Shown here: positions 18,044 through 26,274 of the stretch, piece after piece | How the letters are laid out: the number at the start of each line of letters is the position of its first letter | Numbering within the stretch: position 1 is the stretch's first letter | Translations under genes and position numbers: made by a program | Origin: Azoarcus sp. | GTDB lineage: Bacteria > Pseudomonadota > Gammaproteobacteria > Burkholderiales > Rhodocyclaceae | Assembly: GCA_031268195.1 (NCBI GenBank) | Contig: JAIRXQ010000078.1 | Coordinates: 1-46,421, forward strand | DNA length: 46,421 bases | Direction: 5' to 3' | Notes under the pieces: model-generated | What the model was told of the DNA's origin: nothing | The model's input: the letters and a program-made list of their open reading frames with translations, nothing else | Database searches by the model: none

Positions 18044-19039
18044 ATGAAAAACACTCGCCGCCTGCGCGCTCATCCGCTTGCCGTGCTCGCGCTGCTGGCG
18101 CTCGCCGCATTGGTGCTGGCGCTTTCAGTGGGCAGCATCGTGGTGTCGCCCGCCGACATCATCGTGGCGCTCTTCGGCAGCGAGGGCGGCACGGGTGCGA
18201 CGGTGGTACGCGAGTTGCGGCTGGCGCGGGCGCTGGCGTGCTTTGCCTGCGGCGGGCTGCTGGCGCTGGCCGGGACGCTGATGCAGGTGTTGCTGCGCAA
18301 TCCCTTGGCCGATCCGTACATTCTCGGCGTCTCCGGCGGCGCGGCGGTGGGGGCGCTGGCGGCCATCGTGCTCGGGCTGGCCTCGCCGTGGATGGAGGCC
18401 GGGGCGCTCGCCGGAGCGCTGGCGGCGATGCTCACGGTGTTCGGCCTCGCGCACGGCGACGGCAGCTGGACGCAGACGCGGCTGTTGCTGACCGGCGTCA
18501 TCGTCGCCGCCGGATGCGGCGCGGCGATCACCCTGATGCTGGCGCTCGCGCCCGCCGCGCAGGTGCAGTCGATGCTGTTCTGGCTGATGGGCGACGCCAG
18601 CGGCGCGAACAATCCGTGGCCCGCGCTGGCCGTGCTGGCCGTGGGGCTGGCCGCGGCGCTGCCGTTTGGCCGCGACCTCAACGTTCTGGCACGCGGCCAG
18701 TTGAGCGCCCGCGCGCTCGGCGTCGACACGCGGCGGCTGCGGCGCGGCCTGTACGTGCTGGCTTCGCTGTTCACCGCCGTGGCGGTCACGCTGCTCGGCA
18801 CCGTCGGCTTTGTCGGGCTCGTGGTGCCGCATCTGGTACGCCTCGTGCTCGGCAACGACCAGCGCATACTGATGCCCGCGGCGGTCCTAGCGGGCGGGGC
18901 GCTCCTGAGCATCGCGGATACGCTGGCGCGCACCGTGCTCGCGCCGCGCCAGTTGCCGGTGGGCGTGCTCACGGTGCTGATCGGCGTGCCGGTGTTCCTC
19001 TTTTTGCTGGCACGACAGGCGCGCGCGGGCGAAAGATGA
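18044..19039 (+). CDS. FecCD/BtuC-family ABC transporter permease
   Basis: A 331-aa inner-membrane permease with roughly ten hydrophobic segments. Family landmarks: LRLARALACFACGGLLALAG, MQVLLRNPLADPYILGVSGGA near residues 80-100, the LFWLMGDASGAN loop, LGVDTRRLRRGL and GFVGLVVPHLVRLVLGNDQR, ending LPVGVLTVLIGVPVFLFLL. The family imports ferric siderophores, heme or vitamin B12. The stop overlaps the ATPase start by 4 bp. A B12-dependent radical SAM gene follows, which hints at cobalamin, but no periplasmic binding protein is in the window, so the substrate is unresolved. Confidence 0.9.
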   Translation: MKNTRRLRAHPLAVLALLALAALVLALSVGSIVVSPADIIVALFGSEGGTGATVVRELRLARALACFACGGLLALAGTLMQVLLRNPLADPYILGVSGGAAVGALAAIVLGLASPWMEAGALAGALAAMLTVFGLAHGDGSWTQTRLLLTGVIVAAGCGAAITLMLALAPAAQVQSMLFWLMGDASGANNPWPALAVLAVGLAAALPFGRDLNVLARGQLSARALGVDTRRLRRGLYVLASLFTAVAVTLLGTVGFVGLVVPHLVRLVLGNDQRILMPAAVLAGGALLSIADTLARTVLAPRQLPVGVLTVLIGVPVFLFLLARQARAGER

Positions 19040-19875
19040 ACATCCTTGCCCTGCCCGCGGCACTCGCCTGCCCGACGCCGTGGGACGATGCTTCGCTCCC
19101 CCTGCTCACCGCGCGCGGGCTGGCGCTGCAACGCGGCGGGCGCGAACTGTGCTGCCCCTTCGAGCTTGATGTGCGCGCCGGGCAATGCGTGGCGATCCTC
19201 GGCCGCAACGGCGCGGGCAAAACGACACTGCTGCACGCGCTCGCCGGACTGCACGGCGAAGGCAGCGCGCTCGCCCTCTCCGGCGAAGTGCGCTTCGGCC
19301 AACGTCCGGCCGCCCATTGGCCAGCGCGGCAGGCGGCGCGTTTTCGCGGCCTGCTGCCGCAACGCCAGCCCCTGCCCTTCGCCGCCAACGTGCTGGAGAC
19401 GGTGCTGGTCGGCCGCCATCCCCATCTTGGCCGTTGGGAGCGGGAGAGCGACGCGGACACCGCCATCGCCCACGCCGCCCTCGCCGCCGTCGGCCTCGCG
19501 GGGTTCGACGAGCGCGACCTGCGCACCCTCTCCGGCGGCGAACGGCAACGCGTCACACTGGCGGCGCTGCTTGCGCAAACCCCGCGCCTGTTCCTGCTCG
19601 ATGAGCCGCTGAATCATCTCGATCTGCATCACCGCATCGCCGTGCTCGAACTGCTCGCCGCCCTCGCCGCCTCCGGGCGCGGCGTGGCGATGGTGCTGCA
19701 CGACCTCGAACTCGCCGCCCGCTACGCCGACACCATCGTCCTGCTCGATGGCGATGGCGGCGTCACCGTCGGCCCGACCGCCGGGGTGCTCACCCCGCAA
19801 CGCCTGAGCCACGCCTTCGGCCACCCCTTGCGGCGGTTCGAAATCGAGGGCAGGGCGGTTTTCCTGCCAGAGTGA
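19036..19875 (+). CDS. ABC transporter ATPase (FecE/BtuD/HmuV type)
   Basis: A 279-aa ATPase. Walker A is LGRNGAGKTTLL (about 55-66), the Q-loop region is FRGLLPQRQ, the signature is LSGGERQRVTLA and Walker B is LFLLDEPLNHLDLHH, followed by the H-loop MVLHDLE. The N-terminus carries about 20 extra residues before the domain. The start codon overlaps the permease stop (ATGA), so the two subunits are translationally coupled. Together they form a metallo-organic importer whose binding protein and outer-membrane receptor must lie elsewhere. Confidence 0.9.
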   Translation: MNILALPAALACPTPWDDASLPLLTARGLALQRGGRELCCPFELDVRAGQCVAILGRNGAGKTTLLHALAGLHGEGSALALSGEVRFGQRPAAHWPARQAARFRGLLPQRQPLPFAANVLETVLVGRHPHLGRWERESDADTAIAHAALAAVGLAGFDERDLRTLSGGERQRVTLAALLAQTPRLFLLDEPLNHLDLHHRIAVLELLAALAASGRGVAMVLHDLELAARYADTIVLLDGDGGVTVGPTAGVLTPQRLSHAFGHPLRRFEIEGRAVFLPE

Positions 19876-19890
19876 GCCTTCGTCCGTACA

Positions 19891-19924
19891 ATTGGCGTTT
19901 CATCCTGATTGGCATTTCATCCTG
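19891..19924 (+). repeat. 17-bp tandem duplication before the radical SAM gene
   Basis: ATTGGCGTTTCATCCTG (19891-19907) is followed immediately by ATTGGCATTTCATCCTG (19908-19924), differing at one base. The pair ends 12 bp before the chosen start of the radical SAM gene, so it sits in the leader or promoter. It may be a recent slippage duplication or a paired binding site. Confidence 0.7.
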
Positions 19925-19936
19925 CGAGCCGCCCCC

Positions 19937-21613
19937 ATGCGCGTGACCTTCGTCCAACCTGCCGGTTTCAACTTCGTGCCCGGTCAAGCCGATTTCACCG
20001 TGCTCGCCAACCGCATGGCCCCGATCGGCATCCTGCAACTGGCGGCATGGCTGGAGAAACACGGCCATACCGCGCACGTGCACGATTGCCTCGGCCCATT
20101 CGCGCCGCGCGGCATCGCAGCCAACGCCGAGGCAGTGCTCGCCACCGAGCCCGATCTGATCGGCTTTTCCGCCGCCACGTCGAACTTCATGGACGCCGTC
20201 GACATGGCCGCTTACATCCGGCGCAAGCGTCCGCAGGCGCGGATCGTTTTCGGCAACGTGCATGTGACCGCCATCGGCGCACCGATTCTCGATCTTTTCC
20301 CGGAAATCGACTGCCTGTGCATCGGAGAGGGCGAAGGCGCGATACTCGATCTTGCCAACGGCGCCGCACCGCGCGAGGTACCGAATCTCATCTACCGCGA
20401 CGAGGCGGGAGGCGTGCACATCAATCCGCGGCGCGCGCGCATCCTCGATCTCGACGAACTGCCGTTCCCGGCCTACGAAAAACTCGCCGGCTTCCCGCAC
20501 GGCTACCACCTGCCGCTGTTCTCGTACGAAAAACGCTGGGGCGCGACGATGATTACCTCGCGCGGCTGCCCCTACACCTGCTCGTTCTGCGACCGCACCG
20601 TGTTCGAGCGCCTCTACAAGTACAACTCGCCGCAATACGTCTTCGAGCACTTCCGCTACCTGCGCGACCGTTTCGGCGTGCATCACATCAACATCTACGA
20701 CGACCTGTTTACCGCCAGCGCCAAGCGCACACGCGAATTGTGCGAATTGCTGATCGCCCATCCGCTCGGCGTGAATTTCAACTGCGCCATCCGCACGGGG
20801 CATACCGATGCCGAATTGCTCGCGCTGCTCAAGCGCGCGGGCGCGCTGATGGTGTCGATGGGCGTCGAATCGGCCGACCCCGCGATGATGGAGCGGCACA
20901 AGGCGGGCGTCTCGCTCGAGGCCGTGCGCGAGACAGTCGAGCAAATCCACGCCGCCGGACTGCGCGCCAAGGGGCTGTTCATTTTCGGGCTGCCGGGCGA
21001 GACGCCGGAGACGTTCAGAAAAACGAGCGATTTCATCCTCGGACTCGATCTCGACGACATGAACATGACCAAGTTCTGTCCGCTCTACGGCGCGCCACTA
21101 TGGGATGAATGCGTCGCGGGCCGCGAGGGGGATTTCGACGAGGACTGGCGGCTGATGAACTGCATGAACTTCGTCTACAAGCCCGCCGCCTTCGCCTCGC
21201 GTGCGGAGATGGATGCGCTCTACAACTGGCACATCCAGCGCTTCTACAACAGCAAGCCGTACCGCCGCCGCTTCGCGCACAACCTGTGGGGGCACCGTTG
21301 GAGCTTGTGGCATCTGATCCGCCATCTGCCGAAAACCATTCAGGCGCACCGCTATTTCAGCGCCAACAAAGCCCGCTTCGAGGCCGAGCGCCGCGAATTC
21401 GCGCCACACCCCCGCCAGCCGCGCGGACTCACGCCGTTCCTGAGCCCAGAACTGCGCGCCGACGCGGTGGTGGCGCTGGCGGACACGCAAGGCGGCAGGC
21501 GGAACAAAATGAACCGGAAATCGGCGGCTCCAGACTTTGACGAAGGCATGCCCATCCCCCAGAAAACGAAGCGCTCCGAAAGCCTCCGCGACACCGCCGC
21601 GCGTGGCGGATGA
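19937..21613 (+). CDS. B12-binding-domain radical SAM protein
   Basis: A 558-aa protein. Residues ~1-140 are a cobalamin-binding Rossmann fold (MRVTFVQPAGF; LIGFSAATSNFMDAV; ARIVFGNVHVTAIG). The radical SAM cluster is SRGCPYTCSFCDR near residue 205. IYDDLFTASAKRTRELCELL, VSMGVESADPAMMERHKAGV and GLFIFGLPGETPETF are typical of the BchE-like group. The N-terminal domain lacks the DxHxxG motif that coordinates B12 base-off, which is common in this class. The last ~45 residues after VVALADTQGG are polar and may be a frame extension. The ATG at 19937 is preferred over an open upstream extension. The substrate is unknown; the adjoining ABC importer could supply the cofactor. Confidence 0.85.
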   Translation: MRVTFVQPAGFNFVPGQADFTVLANRMAPIGILQLAAWLEKHGHTAHVHDCLGPFAPRGIAANAEAVLATEPDLIGFSAATSNFMDAVDMAAYIRRKRPQARIVFGNVHVTAIGAPILDLFPEIDCLCIGEGEGAILDLANGAAPREVPNLIYRDEAGGVHINPRRARILDLDELPFPAYEKLAGFPHGYHLPLFSYEKRWGATMITSRGCPYTCSFCDRTVFERLYKYNSPQYVFEHFRYLRDRFGVHHINIYDDLFTASAKRTRELCELLIAHPLGVNFNCAIRTGHTDAELLALLKRAGALMVSMGVESADPAMMERHKAGVSLEAVRETVEQIHAAGLRAKGLFIFGLPGETPETFRKTSDFILGLDLDDMNMTKFCPLYGAPLWDECVAGREGDFDEDWRLMNCMNFVYKPAAFASRAEMDALYNWHIQRFYNSKPYRRRFAHNLWGHRWSLWHLIRHLPKTIQAHRYFSANKARFEAERREFAPHPRQPRGLTPFLSPELRADAVVALADTQGGRRNKMNRKSAAPDFDEGMPIPQKTKRSESLRDTAARGG

Positions 21614-21638
21614 GCGAATTGCCCGGCGGGACGAGGGG

Positions 21639-21678
21639 GGATGAGGAGACGAAGAGACGAAGAGGCGGAGGGACGGAG
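21639..21678 (+). repeat. Five degenerate purine-rich octamers
   Basis: Five consecutive 8-mers, GGATGAGG, AGACGAAG, AGACGAAG, AGGCGGAG and GGACGGAG, follow the pattern RGRYGRRG. Their purine strand is the plus strand. The array begins 25 bp after the radical SAM stop codon. Confidence 0.6.
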
Positions 21679-21876
21679 GAAAAGCGTGAGGAAAGCGCCG
21701 CTTTTGGAACACGAGCGAGCCCCGCAACCTTCCCTGCGATGCGGCAATATTCACGCTGGGCCTCGTTTCGGGCGAAACCTAAAGTGAGCAGCGTCTACAC
21801 TTTAATCGTGACGGGCATGAGCAGATGCTCGCCGCTGCAACATCCTCAAGTGTTGAAAGGCATGACCCGCAGCAAA

Positions 21877-21910
21877 ACGCGGCCCGTTATCTCGCGGGCC
21901 GCGTCCTTTT
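21877..21910 (+). terminator. Rho-independent terminator, possibly bidirectional
   Basis: ACGCGGCCCG (21877-21886) pairs perfectly with CGGGCCGCGT (21895-21904) around an 8-nt loop and is followed by CCTTTT. Read leftward, the stem is followed by TTTTGCTG, so it may stop transcription both ways. It lies 264 bp after the radical SAM gene and about 490 bp after the 3' end of the minus-strand tRNAs, so it could serve either. Confidence 0.7.
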
Positions 21911-22021
21911 CAACGTCGGACGGAAACTACAGGACCTGGCCTTGGCACCGCCAGCGCGGCGGCCGCGCGTTACCGGCAAGCGTACCGGTTCAGCCCCACC
22001 GCCCGACACGAAGCCTTCGTC

Positions 22022-22246
22022 ATGAGCCCGCTGGACAACGTGCTGGAAGTGTGGCTCGACAGCGACCTCAGCCCAGCATGCCAGGTCGGCACACTGGCGC
22101 ATGACCGCGGCCAGATCCGCTTCCACTACGACCGCGGCTGACTGAACGACCCTCGGGCTTTCGCACTTGATCCGGATGGCGCCGACATCAACCTGACGGC
22201 GGGGGGCTTCTCGGCCCACACGGAGTTTCGTACATCCATAGACTGA
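22022..22246 (+). pseudogene. Broken hipA toxin, N-terminal fragment
   Basis: The reading frame from ATG 22022 gives LEVWLDSD, then VGTLAHDRGQIRFHYDRG, an in-frame TGA at 22139-22141, then LNDPRAFALDPDG and a final stop at 22244-22246. This matches the HipA N-terminal domain, whose pattern is VGTL..DRG.IRF.YD..WL.DP.AFAL.P. The TGA sits where the conserved Trp codon (TGG) belongs, so it looks like a nonsense mutation. The HipA kinase domain (over 300 residues) is absent, as is any recognisable HipB antitoxin, so this is a relic and not a working toxin-antitoxin pair. Confidence 0.75.
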
Positions 22247-22392
22247 GCCGGATCGACCGCAGAAGCGTGAGTCACCCCGTCGCCGTGACGGTGGCCTGCT
22301 CATGGATGATCGGCATAGTCCGCTCCGTGACATCGTGCAGCCCCATACGACACGCCATCGCGAGGCCAATCGCCAAAGCCAATCGAGTGGAT

Positions 22393-22467
22393 TGGAGCGG
22401 GTGAAGGGAGTCGAACCCTCGTCATCAGCTTGGGAAGCTGAGGTAATGGCCGTTATACGACACCCGC
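22393..22467 (-). tRNA. tRNA-Gly (UCC)
   Basis: Read on the minus strand, the gene starts GCGGGTG at 22467 and its acceptor partner CACCCGC is followed by T and an encoded CCA (22393-22395). The anticodon loop CTTCCCAA carries TCC, flanked by the stem CTCAG/CTGAT. The T loop GTTCGACTC is standard. It lies 13 bp after tRNA-Met on the same strand, so the two are probably cotranscribed. Confidence 0.95.
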
Positions 22468-22480
22468 GCGCAGGGGTGGA

Positions 22481-22557
<77 letters not shown>

Positions 22558-22655
22558 GCGACTGCGAAGAACCGGGGATTTTAGGCATCGGGCCTTGGGG
22601 CGTCAAGGAAAGCTGTAGTACCCTATGCCGCTTTCCGCGTTGGATTCCGGGTGGC

Positions 22656-24014
22656 ATGAAGAAGCTCTATATCCGCACTTTCGGCTGCCAGATGAACGAG
22701 TACGACTCCGGCAAGATGGCCGACGTGCTCGGTGCGTGCGAGGCGTATCAGCGCACGGACAGGCCCGAGGAGGCGGACGTTATTTTGTTCAATACCTGTT
22801 CGGTGCGCGAGAAGGCGCAGGAGCGGGTGTTTCACGACCTGGGGCGCGTGCGCGCGCTCAAGGCGGCGCGCCCGGAGATCATCGTCGGCGTGGGCGGCTG
22901 CGTGGCGAGCCAGGAAGGCGAGGCCATCGTGAAACGCGCGCCGTATGTGGACGTGGTGTTCGGGCCGCAGACGCTGCACCGGCTGCCGCAGCTGATCGCA
23001 CGGCGCAAGGAGAGCGGCAGGCCGCAGGTGGATGTGTCGTTCCCGGCGGACGAGAAGTTCGACGCCCTGCCAAGCGCGCGCGAGGACGGGGCGGCGGCCT
23101 TCGTGTCGATCATGGAGGGATGCTCCAAGTACTGCACGTATTGTGTCGTGCCTTTCACGCGCGGCGAAGAAATCTCGCGCCCGCTCGAGGATGTGCTCGC
23201 GGAAATCTCGGCGCTGGCCGCGCGCGGGGTGCGGGAAGTGACGCTGCTTGGGCAAAACGTCAATGCGTGGCGTGGCGCGCTGGAGAAAGACGGTGGCGGC
23301 GAGGTCGGCGATTTCGCGTTTTTGCTCGAATGTGTGCAGGCCGTGGCGGGCATCGAACGCATCCGCTTCACGAGCTCGCATCCGCGTGAGATGACGCCCC
23401 GGCTGATCGAGGCTTTCGCGCGCCTGCCAAAGCTCGCGCCACAATTGCATCTGCCGGTGCAATCCGGCTCCGGGCGCGTGCTGGCGGCGATGAAGCGCGG
23501 CTACACGGTGCTGGAATACAAGTCCGTCGTGCGGCGGCTACGCGCGGCGCGGCCCGGTCTGTCCCTGAGCACGGATTTCATCGTCGGCTTTCCGGGCGAA
23601 AGCGAGGCGGATTTCGAAAAGACGATGCAGCTGATCGACGAGGTCGGCTTCGATGGCGCGTTCAGTTTCGTTTATAGCGCCCGCCCCGGCACGCCCGCCG
23701 CCGACATGGAAGACCCGCTGCCGCAGGAGACGAAACTGGCGTGGCTCGCGCGCCTGCAAACGCGCATCGACGAGCAGGCGCAGGAGATCTCGCGGGCGAT
23801 GGTCGGCGGCATCGAGCGCGTGCTCGTCGAAGGCCCGGCAAAGAAGAACGAGGCGGAACTGAGCGGACGCACGGCCAACAACCGCGTGGTGAATTTCCCC
23901 GCGCCGCCACATGCGCATGCACGGCTCATCGGCCAGTTTGTCGACGTCGAGATCGTGACCGCGATGCCACACAGTCTGCGCGGCAAACTCGCACTGAAGG
24001 AGGAACGCGCGTGA
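22656..24014 (+). CDS. miaB: tRNA-2-methylthio-N6-dimethylallyladenosine synthase
   Basis: A 452-aa methylthiotransferase that adds the ms2 group to i6A37 in tRNAs reading UNN codons. The N-terminal UPF0004 domain begins [18 protein letters not shown], with cluster cysteines at C11, in FNTCSVRE and in GVGGCVAS. The radical SAM motif CSKYCTYC is near residue 154, followed by [10 protein letters not shown]-terminal TRAM domain ends at LKEERA. It is full length. phoH starts within its stop codon (GTGA overlap), beginning the miaB-phoH-ybeY-corC-lnt operon. Confidence 0.97.
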   Translation: MKKLYIRTFGCQMNEYDSGKMADVLGACEAYQRTDRPEEADVILFNTCSVREKAQERVFHDLGRVRALKAARPEIIVGVGGCVASQEGEAIVKRAPYVDVVFGPQTLHRLPQLIARRKESGRPQVDVSFPADEKFDALPSAREDGAAAFVSIMEGCSKYCTYCVVPFTRGEEISRPLEDVLAEISALAARGVREVTLLGQNVNAWRGALEKDGGGEVGDFAFLLECVQAVAGIERIRFTSSHPREMTPRLIEAFARLPKLAPQLHLPVQSGSGRVLAAMKRGYTVLEYKSVVRRLRAARPGLSLSTDFIVGFPGESEADFEKTMQLIDEVGFDGAFSFVYSARPGTPAADMEDPLPQETKLAWLARLQTRIDEQAQEISRAMVGGIERVLVEGPAKKNEAELSGRTANNRVVNFPAPPHAHARLIGQFVDVEIVTAMPHSLRGKLALKEERA

Positions 24015-24955
24015 CGACAGCGCTGGCATTTTCGCTGGAGCCGGTCGATAACGCGCGGCTGGCGCGGCTGTGCGGGCCGCTCGACGAGAACCTGCGCCAG
24101 ATCGAGAATGCTTTCGATGTCGCTATCGCCCGACGCGGCGCGTTTTTCAGTGTGCAGGGGCGTGATGCCAGGCGGGGTGAAGCGGCGTTGCGTCGTCTCT
24201 ATGCACAGGCCGACCACGACTTGCTGCGCGAGGACGTACAGCTCGATCTCGTCGAACTGGCGAAGCAGGAGGAAACGCCCGCTGACGCGCCGGTTCTCGT
24301 CACCCGCCGCGCTGATCTGCACGGGCGCACACCGCGCCAGCTCGAATACCTCCGCAACATCCAGGATCACGACATCACCTTCGGCATCGGCCCGGCGGGG
24401 ACGGGCAAGACTTACCTTGCGGTGGCAAGCGCCATCGACGCCTTCGAGCGCAATCTGGTCGAGCGCATCATCCTGACCCGCCCGGCGGTGGAGGCGGGCG
24501 AGCGGCTCGGCTTCCTGCCCGGCGATCTGGCGCAGAAGGTCGATCCTTATTTGCGGCCGCTCTACGATGCGCTTTACGACCTGCTCGGCTTCGAGCGCGT
24601 CGGAAAGCTCTTCGAGCGCGGCGCCATCGAGGTCGCGCCGCTCGCTTTCATGCGCGGGCGCACACTCAACAATGCTTTTATCATTCTCGACGAAGCGCAG
24701 AACACCTCGCCCGAGCAGATGAAGATGTTTTTGACCAGGATCGGCTTTGGCGCAAAGGTGGTGGTCACTGGCGATCTCACGCAGGCCGATCTGCCGCGCG
24801 GCACGAAAAGCGGCTTGGCGCAGGCGCGAGAATTGCTGCGGCAGGTGCGCGGGCTGGCGTTTACCGAATTCGGCAAAGAGGACGTGGTGCGTCACCCGCT
24901 GGTGGCGCGCATCGTCGAGGCTTACGACAATGGCGACGCGCATGGCAACGGATAA
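24011..24955 (+). CDS. ybeZ: PhoH-like ATPase (YbeZ)
   Basis: A 314-aa PhoH-family nucleotide-binding protein. A GTG start at 24011 overlaps the miaB stop by 4 bp. Walker A is [13 protein letters not shown] near residue 127, followed by [19 protein letters not shown], and Walker B is [30 protein letters not shown] is also diagnostic. The N-terminal ~110 residues form the KH-like domain that distinguishes YbeZ from shorter PhoH proteins. It works with the RNase YbeY encoded next, in ribosome quality control. Confidence 0.94.
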   Translation: MTTALAFSLEPVDNARLARLCGPLDENLRQIENAFDVAIARRGAFFSVQGRDARRGEAALRRLYAQADHDLLREDVQLDLVELAKQEETPADAPVLVTRRADLHGRTPRQLEYLRNIQDHDITFGIGPAGTGKTYLAVASAIDAFERNLVERIILTRPAVEAGERLGFLPGDLAQKVDPYLRPLYDALYDLLGFERVGKLFERGAIEVAPLAFMRGRTLNNAFIILDEAQNTSPEQMKMFLTRIGFGAKVVVTGDLTQADLPRGTKSGLAQARELLRQVRGLAFTEFGKEDVVRHPLVARIVEAYDNGDAHGNG

Positions 24956-25442
24956 AAAAAAGTCCGCCCGGCGGCCCATGCTCACACTCACGGTGCAACG
25001 GGCGCTCGCGGGCGCGGATCGCGGCGGCGCTCCGTTGCGCGCGCAACTCCTGCGCTGGGCGCGGGCGGTGTTGTTGCGTGATGTCACGCTCACTGTGCGG
25101 TTGGTCGGAGAGCACGAAGGCCGCGCGCTCAACCACAGCTTTCGCGGCAAGGACGCCGCAACCAACGTGCTGACCTTCGTCTATGGCGAGGATGCTTCGT
25201 TTAGCGCCGCGCCGCTGGCCGGGGACATCGTGCTGTGCGCGCCAGTGGTGGCGCGCGAGGCCGCGGAGCAAGGCAAGGCGCTGGAGGCGCATTACGCACA
25301 TCTGCTCATACACGGCATGTTGCATCTGCAAGGGTTCGACCACGAAACGCAGGCCGAAGCCGAGAATATGGAAGCGCACGAACGCGGGATTTTGCGTACA
25401 CTCGGCTTCGATGACCCTTACCAAGATGGCGATGGACAGTAG
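24942..25442 (+). CDS. ybeY: Endoribonuclease YbeY (16S rRNA maturation)
   Basis: A 166-aa protein with the zinc-binding signature HGMLHLQGFDHET near residue 114, where three histidines bind the metal. RALNHSFRGKDAATNVLTF is the other conserved block. It processes the 3' end of 16S rRNA and takes part in ribosome quality control. Starts are possible at 24930, 24942 and 24978; the last would remove a Lys-rich lead-in ([11 protein letters not shown]). I chose 24942, which overlaps the phoH end by 14 bp. Confidence 0.93.
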   Translation: MATDKKKSARRPMLTLTVQRALAGADRGGAPLRAQLLRWARAVLLRDVTLTVRLVGEHEGRALNHSFRGKDAATNVLTFVYGEDASFSAAPLAGDIVLCAPVVAREAAEQGKALEAHYAHLLIHGMLHLQGFDHETQAEAENMEAHERGILRTLGFDDPYQDGDGQ

Positions 25443-26274
25443 TTCTTCCTCCGACAAACCGACCCTGCTGGAACGCCTGTCGGCCCTGCTCGCGCCAGAG
25501 CCGGAAGATCGTGACGAGCTCGTGGCGCTGCTGCGCGCCGCGCACGAACGCAAACTGATCGAGGCCGACGCGCTCTCGATCATCGAAGGCGCGCTGCAAA
25601 TGACCGACATGCGCGTGCGCGACATCATGGTGCCGCGCGCGCAAATGGATGTGCTGCACATCGACGATTCGATGGACACCGTTGCCGCCTTTGCGGTAAA
25701 AACGGCGCACTCGCGCTTTCCGGTGATCGGCGGCGACAAGGACGACGTGGTGGGCATCCTGCTCGCCAAGGATCTGCTGCGCTATTTCGCCGGAGGCGCC
25801 GTGAAACTGCGCGACATGCTGCGTCCGGCGGTGTTCATCCCGGAGTCCAAGCCGCTCAACGTGTTGCTGCGGGAATTCCGCCTGAGCCACAACCACATGG
25901 CGATCGTCGTCGATGAATACGGCGGCGTCGCCGGGCTCGTCACCATCGAGGACGTGCTGGAGCAGATCGTCGGAGAAATCGAGGACGAATACGATTTCGA
26001 CGACAGCAGCGGCAACATCGTGCCCGACTACGGCGGCCGTTTCCGCGTCAAGGCGACGACGCCCATCGGGGATTTCAACGGTGCATTTGCCACCACTTTC
26101 AGCGACGAGGAAGTCGACACCGTCGCCGGTCTGCTGATCCGCCACCTCGGGCGCCTGCCGCGCCGGAGCGAAGCCACCGTCATCGATGGCCTGCGCTTTC
26201 ATGTCCTGCGCGCCGACAGCCGCCGCATCCACACGCTCTTGATCGACCGCGAAACCGGCGACGGGGCCGCATGA
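25426..26274 (+). CDS. corC: CorC/HlyC-family CBS-domain protein
   Basis: A 282-aa cytoplasmic protein. A pair of CBS domains (about residues 60-185; VRDIMVPRAQMDVLHID, then LRPAVFIPESKPLNVLLREF) is followed by a CorC_HlyC domain (about 205-280; VPDYGGRFRVKA, IRHLGRLPRRSE). It has been linked to Mg2+/Co2+ efflux. It lacks the DUF21 membrane domain of the longer paralogues. An alternative start at 25432 would drop two residues; either start overlaps ybeY. The stop overlaps the lnt start by 4 bp. Confidence 0.92.
   Translation: MAMDSSSSSDKPTLLERLSALLAPEPEDRDELVALLRAAHERKLIEADALSIIEGALQMTDMRVRDIMVPRAQMDVLHIDDSMDTVAAFAVKTAHSRFPVIGGDKDDVVGILLAKDLLRYFAGGAVKLRDMLRPAVFIPESKPLNVLLREFRLSHNHMAIVVDEYGGVAGLVTIEDVLEQIVGEIEDEYDFDDSSGNIVPDYGGRFRVKATTPIGDFNGAFATTFSDEEVDTVAGLLIRHLGRLPRRSEATVIDGLRFHVLRADSRRIHTLLIDRETGDGAA

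Larger units (their letters stand above)
21614..22392. other. Gene-poor 780-bp stretch between radical SAM gene and tRNAs
   Basis: This stretch holds no intact gene that I can support. It contains a purine-rich octamer array (21639-21678), an orphan two-way terminator hairpin (21877-21910) and a decayed hipA N-terminus (22022-22246). The rest, including 22247-22392, shows nothing recognisable. The mix of a toxin fragment, repeat DNA and adjacent tRNA genes looks like a worn-down insertion site. Confidence 0.6.

Noticed and set aside
18070-19824. A 584-codon minus-strand frame across the ABC transporter genes
   Set aside because: Both plus-strand genes have full family motifs; the antisense translation is Arg/Ala/Ser-rich without motifs.
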